Assembly (NCBI RefSeq): GCF_033568475.1 | Contig: NC_133123.1 | Coordinates: 155,759,753 to 155,823,752, forward strand | Source: Henckelia pumila | Lineage: Eukaryota > Streptophyta > Magnoliopsida > Lamiales > Gesneriaceae | Reading direction: 5' to 3' | DNA: 64,000 bases | In this document: positions 47,201-58,103 of the stretch, in pieces | Position numbering within the stretch: position 1 is the first letter of the stretch | How the letters are laid out: every line of letters starts with the position of its first letter | Translations under genes and position numbers: made by a program | The notes under the pieces: generated by a model | What the model was told of the DNA's origin: nothing | Seen by the model: the letters and a program-made list of their open reading frames with translations, nothing else | The model's database searches: none

Positions 47201-48389
47201 ATAATATAATTAATAAATAGGAAAAAATAAAAAGGTAAAGCTATTGTTAGTGACGATACTGTAACAAGCCCAGATGAAATTACAGCAATGACCTTGCCAT
47301 GCAATTTTTGTTATTTTCAAACACATCCCTGAAAGTATTTGTTATTGTCAAATAACCCACAAACTCTTTTATTTGGCTATGAGGCCCCTTTGATCAATGA
47401 TGTACAATGTACGTTGTATAGATTTTTTTGTTCAATAGATTTTTTTTTTGTAATTTTAAAAACAATTTAATCGAAATCGTTCAAAACAGTACCTAAATTT
47501 TTTTAAATAAACGTAATTTTCAAAATATTCTTACCCAAATCGTACGTAACAATTTGATTTCAATTTAATAAAAAAAACCGATCAAATCGCACCGTGATCA
47601 CCCACTCTGCACGTTTGTACCCTATATTTCTTTCTTGTAGCGAACTAATTGCATCCTATCCTGTGGAAATCTAAAAGACGTGAAAACTTAATTAAAATAT
47701 ATATATTGATTTGCTAGTATATTATTTATTATTTATTTATTAAAAGTCCAGCACATTTAATCTCTTTGTTAAAACATATTTGTCTTGATTGCCAAACGAA
47801 TAGGCCATTGTCATGTAAATCATTCAATTGGGCTTCACACATTTATAATTTGAAATTTCAGAAGTGTTTTTTTAATTTTTATTTTTTTCCAAATCCAACC
47901 GACGAATGGAGGATGGATCACAAAAATTCGAACAAATGGAGCATTGGGAAATGCAAATTCACATTTTTGAAAAAAAAAATGGATTAAGTGCATTAGATTT
48001 GTAAATTTATTTCATTTGGAAGATAAATCCATACATTTTTCTTCTACAATGTAATACTAATTACATTGGAAATCTATTTTTGGACGTTGATATATATATT
48101 TTTAACTAATATATATTTATTTCATGGGTGTACAAGTTTCCTCCGCAAGATTTTCAAATATACAATACAAAGAGAAAAAAAATCGTTATCATTATTTACA
48201 TGGCTATCACAGTGCAGAACTACTGCAGATGCATATGGCAGTCGAACAAGGGGAGAAGAGCTAAGAAATATAGGCACACTAATAAATAATCGGCAGCAGA
48301 AGAGGATCGTAAAGAGATGGCGCGCTGTGATTGAATATCGAGGAGACTGAACCCGAACATCACGACATACAGCAACTGCAAAAAAGTTA

Positions 48390-48420
<31 letters not shown>

Positions 48421-48601
48421 CTAAATTTACATCTGAGGACCAAGCAATGTCAGAGTAGAACGATGAAGACTGCCAAAATATTATGATGAAGTATCTAGGA
48501 AGATAGTTGACGAAAATGTAGCAGCATGAATTAACTTCAAATAAAAGAAAATTTTCCCATTGGAAAGAGTTCAAACCTTAAAAAAATTTCAGTTGCAAGA
48601 T
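47201..48601. other. Intergenic spacer and 3' UTR of the LRR gene
   Basis: AT-rich spacer. An A run followed by (CA)n lies at about 48388-48420. The antisense open frames near 48122-48574 have no coding character. Confidence 0.55.
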
Positions 48602-50237
48602 TTACAGGTCGACGCCCTCGTCAAGGCCTTTGGAGCTGATCATCACATTAGAATCAATCTGTTTGTCAAACTTTCTTTTCCTCCGTGACTCGAATTCTGG
48701 GAACCCTTCCATCTGACAAGAACAAAAGAAAAAGAAAATGTTGAATGCTTGCGGAATAAGATGTACAACACGGGAGCACAAAATATTTAAATGGTTTCAC
48801 CTGTTGAAAATGATCCATAGATATTGGGTTTCCATGGAGGGATATATTCTGCAGACTTTTGCAATCTTTCAACAAGTTTGGAGGTATCTGTGAAGTGTAG
48901 GACACTAATTAATAAATAAATCGCTAGCAGAAAGAGTTCAAATTATCAGCCAGATGACATTACATGGAAAAGTTAGAGGGCAATTTTGTTAAATAGGCTC
49001 GGTCAAAATACTTTTTGCAAATTTGACCTCTCCCAGTGTATTTCATTACACTGGGGGAGATCTAAATTTGCCCCCACAAAAAAAAAGACCGAGTCTAGAA
49101 AACTAAATCTTCCGAGGAGAAGTTACAACTTTGGGACGATGGAACATAAGGTCTTGATTAAAGTTACTCAGGTGCAACAAATGTATAATTTTTTTTCTAA
49201 AAATACGCACCGCCCCATATTATTTTGTGTCATTTCATTTTAGCATTCTCACACACCAAAAACCTAACATCGAACAGGCACCACGACTACATGCATTAAA
49301 ATAAAAGCATAACGATCATATGCTTAGGACTAAGGTAAGCGAGATATTTCAATTAAAAACATTAACACCAAAAATAAAATGAAGTTAAATGATACCTGCT
49401 TCACGTCATTGTTATCCAAACAGAGTGACTTTAGATTAACAAGATTGCAAACTGAAGCGGGAAGCTCTTCAATAGAATTTTCTGTATGATGTATGTTATA
49501 TAACAATTATTAGAAATTAAAATTCAATAATGCACATGCAGGGAACAATAGAAGTACAAGACATCGATCCTTCTAAACCAAATAAGACATCCTTCTAACC
49601 AGTCTCTCTTTTGTGTCATATAAATTGTATCTATGTGAAAGGAATGAACTGATCGTTAAGAAACTGATGGGGATGAGACTCATATATAAACACCAAGCAC
49701 TAGAAAATGCTATTGACACAATCAGACATGAGGAATGAAAACCATCCATTTGTTGCTAACTGAGTGGAGGTCTATGCTAACTTAAAGCTATTTGACGCTA
49801 ATTGTTCTGTACTATCCTTTGGAATTCAGGTATTGGTATATTTCGCAACCACAACTTATGTACATCTAGGACATTCTATTTGTACAACTGAATTGAGTGT
49901 CTTACAAAAAAAAGTACGAAAGGATACATCAGAAAGTACCATTAGCTTGAAACTCCTCCAGCGAGTAACAGCTACCAATTGACTCCGGAAGAAACTTTAT
50001 TTTGTTGTTTGATACATTTAACAGCACCAACTGCAGAGTTCAAAGTTTTGAATGACTTTCTTCAGCATATACAACATATAAAACAACCTATTGCTATCAA
50101 ATAATAGAGACTACATCCAAAATCCAGTCAAGCAACGAATTCAAAACCAAACAACCTCGTGATGGACCATTTTCGCTGGTTCATTATGTAAAATACTTGA
50201 TATATCACATTGAAAAGCTACAATTCATTAACATCCT

Positions 50238-50279
<42 letters not shown>

Positions 50280-52082
50280 TAGGTAAAATGATGAAGTTTG
50301 CTTAATCTCTCTAAAGTAGGAAAAAACGGTAAGCAACATGTCAAGTCACAAAATCTGAAATACTGTCAAATGATGAGTGAAACACTAGAACAAGCAACTC
50401 ACATTGCGCAAGCTCCCTATAGTTTCGGGCAACTGAATCAACAAATTTCCTGATATCGATAGCCTCTCCAGTTTCACCAACTGGCCCACTGTGAAATTCA
50501 CAATAATTTTCACTTATCAATTAATTTTAGAACTTTAAGGTTAAAGTAGTAAGGGGGCGATTTCACAACATATTGAAGTAGAATCCTTTCATTTTGAGAC
50601 CGAGGAACTCACATTCATCAGGTAATGTGGTCACTTTATTTCCATCGAGTGTCATAACCTTTAAAGACTGAAGCTTTCCTAAGTTCATTGGAAGACGCTC
50701 AATAAGATTATCAGCTAAAATCTGTGAAAGAAAAGGTTAATCAATTATATATGTGAGAAAACAGATGCCAGGATGATATAATTCAATCCTCAGAAGTAAC
50801 ATCCTATTCAAGGGCACTGCATGACGAAAATAATACTATGACAAATAAAATTGTTGTAGGTTGTCGTATGGAAAAACATAGAGCAATAAAGGTCTTAGTT
50901 CTGACAGAAAGTGTTTTCTTTTGTTTCATCTAAGACAATCATGAAAAAACCTGAACAATTTTAATGTATATAAAGAGTAAAACAAATATGCAACATCCGT
51001 GAACTCTTGAAAATTATTTTTTACTTTACATATAGCATGTAAAATTCACAACTATCCATAATAATACATTTTAGATTGTCTTAAACTATCACGAAGATAT
51101 AGAAGAATTACTGATGGATAAAAACAAGTAATATTAGCCTTTACAACAAAGAAGTATTTAACTCATGCAACAAATATTCAAAAAAATTCACCAAGATTAA
51201 CACATGCAAATCTTAATTCTTACCAAACGCTGCAAATTAATCAATTTGCTTATCTCCGTCGGAACATCAACTGTCACAGCAAAGAAGAGAATTTAGGAAA
51301 TTGAAGCGATTGACAAAAGCACAGTTAATATTTTTTGTCTAGTGATGTTTTGCAAATCTACATGACACACTAATGCCCCACCATAACCCAAGTTCAGGAT
51401 AAAAATCAATTGTAATGAGAACAGTAATTATGACTAAATTGTTTTTATACTTGAAATATTACCTAATCTGTTATGCGTCAAATCAAGTGTGCGCACTGAT
51501 CTCTCCAAATTGAGAACTTCATCCGGAAATGTCTGTAAACCATGGTAAACATTTCCAATCAACATAAGGAAAACACATGTCAGGAGAAAATATTTTCAGC
51601 ATTCAAACATCAATATTTGAGAACCTTCTCAACAACAGAGAACACCAAAATCAATTTGTGAGTTCTACAAGAATCCACAAATACTTAAACTAGTTAACTG
51701 CCTGAAACTAACTCAACCTACAGACTAATATGGATTACCAAGAATTATGTCCTTACATCTTCCTAAGAAAAAAAAACCTGCAACAGCAACACCACATAAA
51801 TATTCAGAAATGCTTCTGTCCTTGCATGCAAATCATTTTCAACACCAATACACCATCCAATAAAGCTACCACGAAAATTCAGAAAGAAAAGGCAATCCCG
51901 GGTATCCGACCACCTTAAAGTATAACGCATTAAACAATAGTGACAACAATAATAATCAGGCAAAAAAAAAAAAAAGATGGTACCTTCAATTTAGAGTCGC
52001 GCAAGGCTACAATCCCCGTGGAGCGCCATCGAGCGACGCGACTCGCTCTGGAATCGGCGTTCTTGCTGCTGCAACAACCCAT
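48602..52082 (-). CDS. Small leucine-rich-repeat protein with N-terminal MGCC lipidation signal, nine exons, 261 aa
   Basis: Exons (- strand): 52082-51984, 51532-51463, 51270-51224, 50721-50613, 50488-50403, 50030-49940, 49481-49396, 48887-48801, 48712-48602. All are GT-AG and the phases give exactly 262 codons with stop. The N-terminus MGCCSSKNAD suits myristoylation of Gly2 and palmitoylation of Cys3/Cys4, so membrane attachment is likely. About seven to eight 23-residue LRRs follow (VRTLDLTHNRL, MTLDGNKVTTLPDELGQL, LERLSISGNLLIQLPETIGSL, LLNVSNNKIKFLPESIG), of the plant intracellular Ras-group-related type. The C-terminus is basic (RRKRKFDKQ) and ends SSKGLDEGVDL. There is no kinase or transmembrane segment. 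A viral promoter remnant lies about 1 kb upstream in the same orientation. Confidence 0.92.
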
Positions 52083-52441
52083 TTAGCTCAATTTAATTCA
52101 CCTTCAATGATCAAGATAAACATTAAAAAGAAGCTACTCAAGACTGTAGGATTTTTCCCAATTTTTATTCAAAATTTTTCGGAATTTGACAATGGAGATG
52201 TCAAACAATTTATGGACAAAAGGGTTTATGATTGAGAAATGTGAGGATTCAATCCGACGAAATTCGGAGAGAGAATTGTGACACTTGGGAATGAGAAACC
52301 GCGTTGGGCTGTAGTTTATAATTCGAAGGTTGAATTTTTCAAAGTTGATTTCAATTTGCTTCACCAAATTAAGTTTTTTTTTTTTCCTTTTTCTTTTCCA
52401 GGATGAATATTCCATCTGATTCAACATAATAAAAGAAACGA
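52083..52441. promoter_or_regulatory. Host promoter space between the LRR gene and the viral insertion
   Basis: 360 bp of AT-rich sequence with a long T tract at about 52374-52384. Open frames here are not coding. The edge at 52442 is where homology with the right inverted arm begins. Confidence 0.5.
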
Positions 52442-52604
52442 CAAATTATTTTAAACTCTTTACTACTAAATTTCTCTTTTAACTTAACTCTCTCTTTTAA
52501 CTTAACTCTTTATCCATCCTTTTCTTTATTTTCACTTCCTAGTGTCCCCATTTTTAAATTAAAAATTAAATAAAACTTATCCTTTGTACGTGGCTTTGTT
52601 ATAT

Positions 52605-52829
52605 CTATCGAACCAGTCCCGGCCATGCAAAACTATCAGTTACGCAAGGTTTCCAGCCGATATACTTCGGATTAAGGGTCCAACATGCTTCCGTAAGATA
52701 AATTGAATTTAAATACCTCTTTGACCATAATGTCGTCGGGTCATACCTGCCGAGTTTTACAAAGTGCTCCTCACACCCCAACCACGCAGTCGCAACAGAT
52801 GGTTTCTGCACAAGCTCCTTCAACGACAC
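52605..52829 (-). other. Unrecognised open frame in the viral leader
   Basis: A frame of about 75 codons (start codon uncertain; contains KPSVATAWLGCEEHF and YIGWKPCV). It lies past the poly(A) signal, where a long leader is expected. The same frame stays open in the right arm at 62437-62655 with four amino-acid differences. I do not recognise it. It may be a small leader frame or captured sequence. Confidence 0.4.
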
Positions 52830-52922
52830 CCAGCACAGCCTTAATTCATTTTCTACCTTAAGGCGTATGGTATATAAATTTAATTATAAAATATGAGCAT
52901 GAAGAACGAGAGATTTAGGAAA

Positions 52923-52928
52923 TTTATT
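52923..52928 (-). terminator. Poly(A) signal AATAAA of the viral transcript, left arm
   Basis: On the - strand AATAAA lies about 195 bp after the TATA box, a spacing that suits the short terminal redundancy of pararetroviral pregenomic RNA. The right arm has the same at 62332-62337. Confidence 0.6.
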
Positions 52929-53120
52929 CAAACATAATATTATTACATAAATCAATTCCTTTGAAGAGGAGAAGACAATTTGTTTAGCTACTCATAGTAG
53001 TCTTGTTCTTGAAATACATAAAAGAAAACTTAATACAATAGAAAAAAAAATATTACAACAATTTATTTGTAAGAAAACTGAAGGGAATGATCGATATCTT
53101 CAGCTTCCTTAAATGCCTGT

Positions 53121-53285
53121 ATTTATAGCTGTAGTTCCACTAGTTTCACCGAGAAACTTCAGGGAATCTTACAGTTGTCTTGTATTTCTTTATGACATTA
53201 TTGATGACATCTTTTACTAGTGGAAGAGGCAACTGTCTGGAATTTTTTATGTAATTATTGATGGCATCTTTTACTAGTGGAGGAA
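53121..53285 (-). promoter_or_regulatory. Pararetroviral pregenomic promoter remnant, left arm
   Basis: TATAAAT on the - strand at 53127-53121, followed by the leader start. Upstream, two copies of a cc(a/t)ctagtaaaagatg(c/t)catcaat unit (about 53200-53225 and 53254-53281) resemble duplicated enhancer sites. The right arm keeps both the TATA box and the repeats. Confidence 0.65.
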
Positions 53286-53330
53286 TCACATGCCACTTTC
53301 TTTTGGCTTTATTCTCCTCACATGCATGCT

Positions 53331-53708
53331 TTATTGTTGTCGGGGCATCTTTTGCTTTTGAAGTAGGCCCCTGTGAAAACGCATCTTCGGTGTTCCTTGT
53401 CCCCCTTTGCTTGTCTCGGAAAAATTCTTTCGATCCGTTCGGGGTCTAAAGGTTTTTTCAAATTCTGGCTCCTTCTGATTTGGGCATTTTGGGCAGATAT
53501 TCTCTGACCATCGTCCAATATGAGCCATGTTACAAAATTTTCGGCGAATTTCTTTACTCCCCGGCAGCTTGCTGTTCCACAAAAGGTTTCTCTTCTTTTC
53601 GAAGAGTTCTTCCACAAATGCTGTAGTTTTTCCTGTCATTGTGTTCAACAGTAACGATCCATTCACAGAATTCTGATAAAATTTGAATGGAAACTTGACT
53701 TTGTCCAT
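53331..53708 (-). pseudogene. Transactivator-like gene, C-terminal part in a shifted frame, left arm
   Basis: This continues the product below in another frame. It shows a Cys/His cluster (CNMAH ... CPKC) like the zinc-finger end of caulimovirid transactivator/inclusion-body proteins, followed by a basic, Pro/Arg-rich tail. The join is lost by a small length change near 53735, where this arm has 2 bp more than the right arm. As it stands the gene cannot give one protein. Confidence 0.65.
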
Positions 53709-53723
53709 CTCAGTAAGACAGAC

Positions 53724-54704
53724 TCAAATACCCCATGCCCTTCTGGTTGAGATCTCATTTTCCCCAAAAGTGGACACCAAGAGTATTTCTTCAGTTTTAG
53801 GATCCTTGATAAATTTATGACTGTTTATATCAGGTCTCCTCAGCTTGATGAAATGAAATGGTTCATGTGATCCTTTCACTGTTGGTTCTGGAGCTGCACT
53901 AAAAAAGTATAACTCAAGCACATCTCCTCTTGACAAATGATCATTATTTGCCCATGTTTCTTGGACTGCTTCCTGGATCCATTTTGGTAACTGCGATATC
54001 TTCGGGAAGTTTGGTGACGTTGTATAAACAAAGGCCAAAGCCCCAAATTCATACCAGAGTTTTACATCTTTAGGATTGACATTGTTTTTTAGCCAAACCC
54101 TTGAATATATTCCTGCAACATCAACCCTACAAGTGTTCGGGTTGATTTCACTCCTTGTATTCAATTTCTCCCACCTTTGTTGATAAACCTGGAATGTATA
54201 AATAATAGATGTATTAGTATCAATCTTAGATTTGCCCTTGTCAGTGTTGGGCCGAAGATTGATATCTTCCTCTTTTATCCCCGAGGCGGAGGGTTGACTT
54301 GATGAGTTATCCTCATCAATTGTTGCTTCATCCAGATCATCAAAGGCTGATGATAGATTAGCACTTGTTTCTTGAGTTTTGGATTCCTCAACATCTTGTT
54401 TCACAACCGGTGGTTGTATTTCTTGTTCTTGTAAAACCAATGGTTTTAGCATATCTTGTTTATGAGAAACCAATGGTTTCTCTATAGCCTTCACAATTGG
54501 CCCTTGAATAGCAGCCCATAGTTGTGTTTGAGCTTGCATACATCCTGTAATTCGATTAGATACTTTGATCCGATCAGCTTGTTGTAACCTGTCGGCCATT
54601 TCAGCATTAATGGCTAACTGGTTGAACTCGTTTTGAAGCAACCCAAGGTGTTCCTTGAGATGCCTCTGCATTTTAATGATGGAATCCACGTCACTGTCTT
54701 CCAT
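53724..54704 (-). pseudogene. Caulimovirid transactivator/inclusion-body-like gene, N-terminal and central part
   Basis: 326 codons from the ATG at 54704. An N-terminal heptad-rich part (about residues 1-75) is followed by a Glu/Ser-rich linker. The central domain starts near residue 175, with WYEFGALAFVYTT, then ISQLPKWIQEAV and later LELYFFSAAPEP. In plant pararetroviruses this gene lies between the polymerase and the pregenomic promoter, as here, and its product supports polycistronic translation and forms inclusion bodies. The assignment rests on position, the central block and the Cys/His end; primary similarity in this family is low. The frame ends early (at 53724) owing to a shift. There is no evidence of expression. 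Confidence 0.7.
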
Positions 54705-54710
54705 CTCTTG

Positions 54711-54843
54711 TTAAGAAATCTGCAAGAATATTTTCATGAGATTTAATAATAACAATATCAAAAATATAATTTTGACATAATGCTTGCCATCTTAATAACC
54801 TAGCTTTCTCAGGTTTAGATTCAATCTTATTTTTTAGGAAAGG
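54711..54843 (-). pseudogene. Pararetroviral RT-RNase H, last about 40 codons
   Basis: Reading into the transactivator-like gene, the - strand encodes KARLLRWQALCQNYIFDI and, a few residues on, NILADFLTRE. This matches the end of RNase H in pararetroviral polymerases. The rest is cut off by the LTR at 54844. This small piece is the strongest single sign of a pararetroviral origin. Confidence 0.75.
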
Positions 54844-56546
54844 TGAAACGTCCTAAAACTTCTACTTGATTTTTTTTTTTTTAAAACTCTCCGATAATAA
54901 AATAATGAATATAAATATATATATACCCATACATATATATATATATATATAATACTTAAAAATAACTTTACTTAATTTAAAATAAAAATACACAAAAAAT
55001 ACAATAAAGGTACACGCATGCAATTAAATACTTAAAATTAATTATTAAATAATATTTCATAAGAATTTCATAATAAAATTCCTAAATAATATTTCTTTCA
55101 CAAAAATTTATGAAAACTTAGAAAATAAATACTCAAATCTAAATTTCATGCACATACTAAAAATCCATAATAATAAAACATATGCGGAAATAAACGTTCT
55201 ACTCTCAAAACATCAATATCATAAATGAGCTATGGTCACGGGTACTAGCTGCCTGGATACTCATACACCCTCGCCGCCAGTCGAAAACACATTAACTTCA
55301 TTGACATTTTGCTCATCTGCACCATTTAAATCTAGTGAGCCTAGAGGCTCAGCACGTTCTATCCTTACATAACAAAATGAAACCACACACAAGCACACAT
55401 CATATAAAATACGTGAATATAAATATACGTGCATGATCTTAAAATTATATACATATAAACATGAAATAAAATAATTATACTGATTTATCATAATGCTAAA
55501 CATGTATCATCATACTTAATAAATCTCATAAAATAACTTATCATGATTTCTTAGTTCTCAACAGGTCGTATCCATGTCGGTGGCATCATACTAAGCGATT
55601 GATCAATCTATAAATCAACGTACGTGGCGGTGGGATTTCCACCTCTGTGCTGCCACTTCACCAGCCCTCTCAGCTGGATCCATAAGCTCATCATACATAA
55701 ACATCATTAGGAAGGTCACCGGGCCCAGGTATCCCGGCCTCCAACCACATCACTTTCCACCTTCACTTCAACTTCCATAAAAATATATTTTTTTTTTCTT
55801 AACATGAAATTAAACTTATCATAAAAATTCTTAATGATGCATGAACATAAAAATTCTCATTATTTTTTTATTTCATGAAAATTTGTCCGTAAATATATAT
55901 TTAATTTATTTTTTTAAAAATCATATTTATATATTTAATAAAAATGCATGCATGAATTAAATATATATTTACGGATGTTTATTTTTCCATGGACTTGTTC
56001 GAGCTGCTGACCACTAGACTTAAACTCAAAAATTCTTAGATTGGTCCAAAAACCCAAAAGCCCAACCTGACCTGGCCCATTAAGCTTCATGGGCCTCCGA
56101 GCCCATGGAAAACTAATGGGCTCATTAAAACATAAATTAGGCTCATCAACTTATTAACTTAAAGTTGAATTAATAAAATTATTAACTAATCATTAACTTA
56201 TAAATTAGACCGATAAAATTATTAAACCCGACACAGCTTGACCCAATAATTCTCATGGATCACACGGTCCATGACAAATTAGTGGGCTCACCTCAATAAT
56301 TATTAAAGCCCATTAAATTAGTCTAATTAATTAATTTAATCGAGTCCAGCCCATAAATTACTAACTTAAACACTCAATTAATTAAAATAAAATATCCAAG
56401 CCTAATTATTAATAATCTAGACCCGGACTAAAATTAATTTGATCAATCAAGACATGACCCGACCCGGCCCCGGACCCAAGACCCAAGCCCGGCCCGCCTA
56501 AAAAACCCATAACCCAAAATAATTAATAAAAGAATACGTACAGACT

Positions 56547-56559
56547 CCCCCCCCCCCCC
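56547..56559. repeat. Poly(C) tract in the 3' LTR
   Basis: A run of about 12 C. The same site in the 5' LTR (61043-61062) has about 20 C, a length-variable tract. Confidence 0.9.
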
Positions 56560-56641
56560 ATGTTCTTTACTCTAAGCCATGTAGCAGCAGGCTTTATGGC
56601 CTGCTGCCAGCCAGCTCCGACCGCCGAATGGCCGGAACTCC

Positions 56642-56672
56642 ACCGCCCAGACGTAGCCTACGTCTGGGCGGT
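56642..56672. repeat. Perfect palindrome in the 3' LTR
   Basis: The arms accgcccagacgtag and its exact reverse complement are separated by one base. No such element exists in the solo LTR at the corresponding place. Confidence 0.95.
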
Positions 56673-57987
56673 TCCAACGAACCAAGTCTCGCCTTGAACC
56701 GATCCCTACACCGCCCTAGCGACACACTATTCGGGAATCCCGAAACCGCCGTATTCTGCTTTGCAACCAAGGAAGAAGGCTTCGGTCCTAGCCGTCTCCA
56801 GCCCCTTACCACCCACCTAACCTGACCCTAAGGGACCCTAACACGGCCCCTTACCCATGAACCAGCAGCCATGTTCAATCCATCACAAGAAAACGTGAAG
56901 AATGTCCATGCACAATACAAGCAACGTGAGTTTCTCCCTTTCCCAATCAAGACAAAGCTTACTGCGTGGGTTCCCTTGTACAGCCCACACCCAGCAGCTT
57001 ACACCACCACTTCTAGGTCGGAACCCACTAGTTAATTCAACCCTAGGGACCTTGACTCAGACCTCTAACAGTGGAGCAGTAGACGCGAATGACCATGGGT
57101 GGAAATTATGCCAAAGAACCGAGTCCATGCACACAAATGAAAATAAAACATGAAGAACATGGATCAATGAAATCGTAGGCATGCATCAGATCACTCAAGC
57201 TTAAAAACATTGTAATATGATTCAAATGGTGTTCAAGAATGGAATTAAACGTGCCTTGAGAATTATTTGGACGAAACGACGTAAACGACGCGTATCGGGC
57301 TCGCCGGGACGAACGAATCTTCTAAATAACCCAAAAACTTTTAACGCTCGGCTATGGGGCTAAGAAATATCTGATGGAACAATGAAGATGGTGGAGAAGA
57401 GGGTGATGGAGGCGGCTAGGGGATACGATCGTAGGTTTTGGGAGGGATTTTGGGTAGATACTTAGGATAAACTAGGTTAATTAGTTAATAAATAATTAGG
57501 ATAGATAAATACTATAATTTAAACTTAAAATAAATACATGATAATTTGCTAAAAACTTAATAATCTCAAAATAATAAAATAGGAGATTTTTAAAGGTTAA
57601 TAAAAGTAATTAAAATAACTTATTTTGGATAAAAACTAGCACATAAATAAATATATATATATAAATACCATAATTTTCTTCAAATTATACCTTAAAATAA
57701 TATTTTAAGGCTCTTAAAAATCTCATAAAATATTTTGAGTGAAAATAACATCTCGTCCGTCCACGGCCCCGCCTACGCGATCATAAAAATAAGATTTCTC
57801 AAATAAATTCATAAATCACATCAAACAGATTTAAATGCCGAAAGAAATTATTTAAAACATGCAAATAAATCACATAATTTAAATAATCATTCATAAAAAT
57901 AATTTAACACATTTTTACATTATTTTAAAATTATTAAATTCCCTAGTTATGCATGCGAATTTACGTGACGAATTTCTGGGCGTTACA

Positions 57988-58004
57988 ATTCTCTCCCCCT
58001 TAAA
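57988..58004 (-). promoter_or_regulatory. Polypurine tract
   Basis: On the - strand AAGGGGGAGAGAAT directly precedes the TGTAACG of the 3' LTR. Just upstream is a tttcgaggacgaaa hairpin, a known feature before the polypurine tract of Tekay/Del-type chromoviruses. Confidence 0.85.
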
Positions 58005-58103
58005 TGGAATTTCGTCCTCGAAATTGAAACGAACTCCAGGCAATAACAAGTTTCTTCGCGTAGTCCCGAATAGAGCAATCCAAAAACGACAAATTTTAAT
58101 GCG

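Larger units (their letters stand above)
52442..54843 (-). mobile_element. Endogenous pararetrovirus (Caulimoviridae-like) fragment, left arm
   Basis: On the - strand, in order: the last residues of an RT-RNase H (54843-54711), a transactivator-like gene in two frames (54704-53331), a promoter with TATA box (53121), a poly(A) signal (52923) and a leader region to 52442. This is the order around the large intergenic region of plant pararetroviruses. The piece 52442-54126 is repeated in inverted orientation at 61132-62807. The left end meets host sequence; the right end is cut by the retrotransposon at 54844. Genus cannot be told by eye. It lacks movement, coat and most of the polymerase genes and is broken by stops and shifts, so it is a relic. 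Confidence 0.8.
54844..57987 (-). repeat. 3' LTR, complete (3144 bp)
   Basis: On the - strand it runs TGTAACGCCC ... GACGTTTCA. The 5 bp beyond its end, AAAGG (54839-54843), would be the target duplication, but the partner is lost. It matches 59354-61133 closely from its end inwards. Confidence 0.93.

Noticed and set aside
48122-48574. 150-codon antisense frame with Phe/Cys/Val runs
   Set aside because: It crosses a poly(A)/(CA)n tract in the 3' region of the LRR gene and has no family match or exon signals.
56594-57153. Frames in the 3' LTR of the gag-only element
   Set aside because: They lie in the GC-rich LTR core over a palindrome, with no conserved domain and not shared with the solo LTR.
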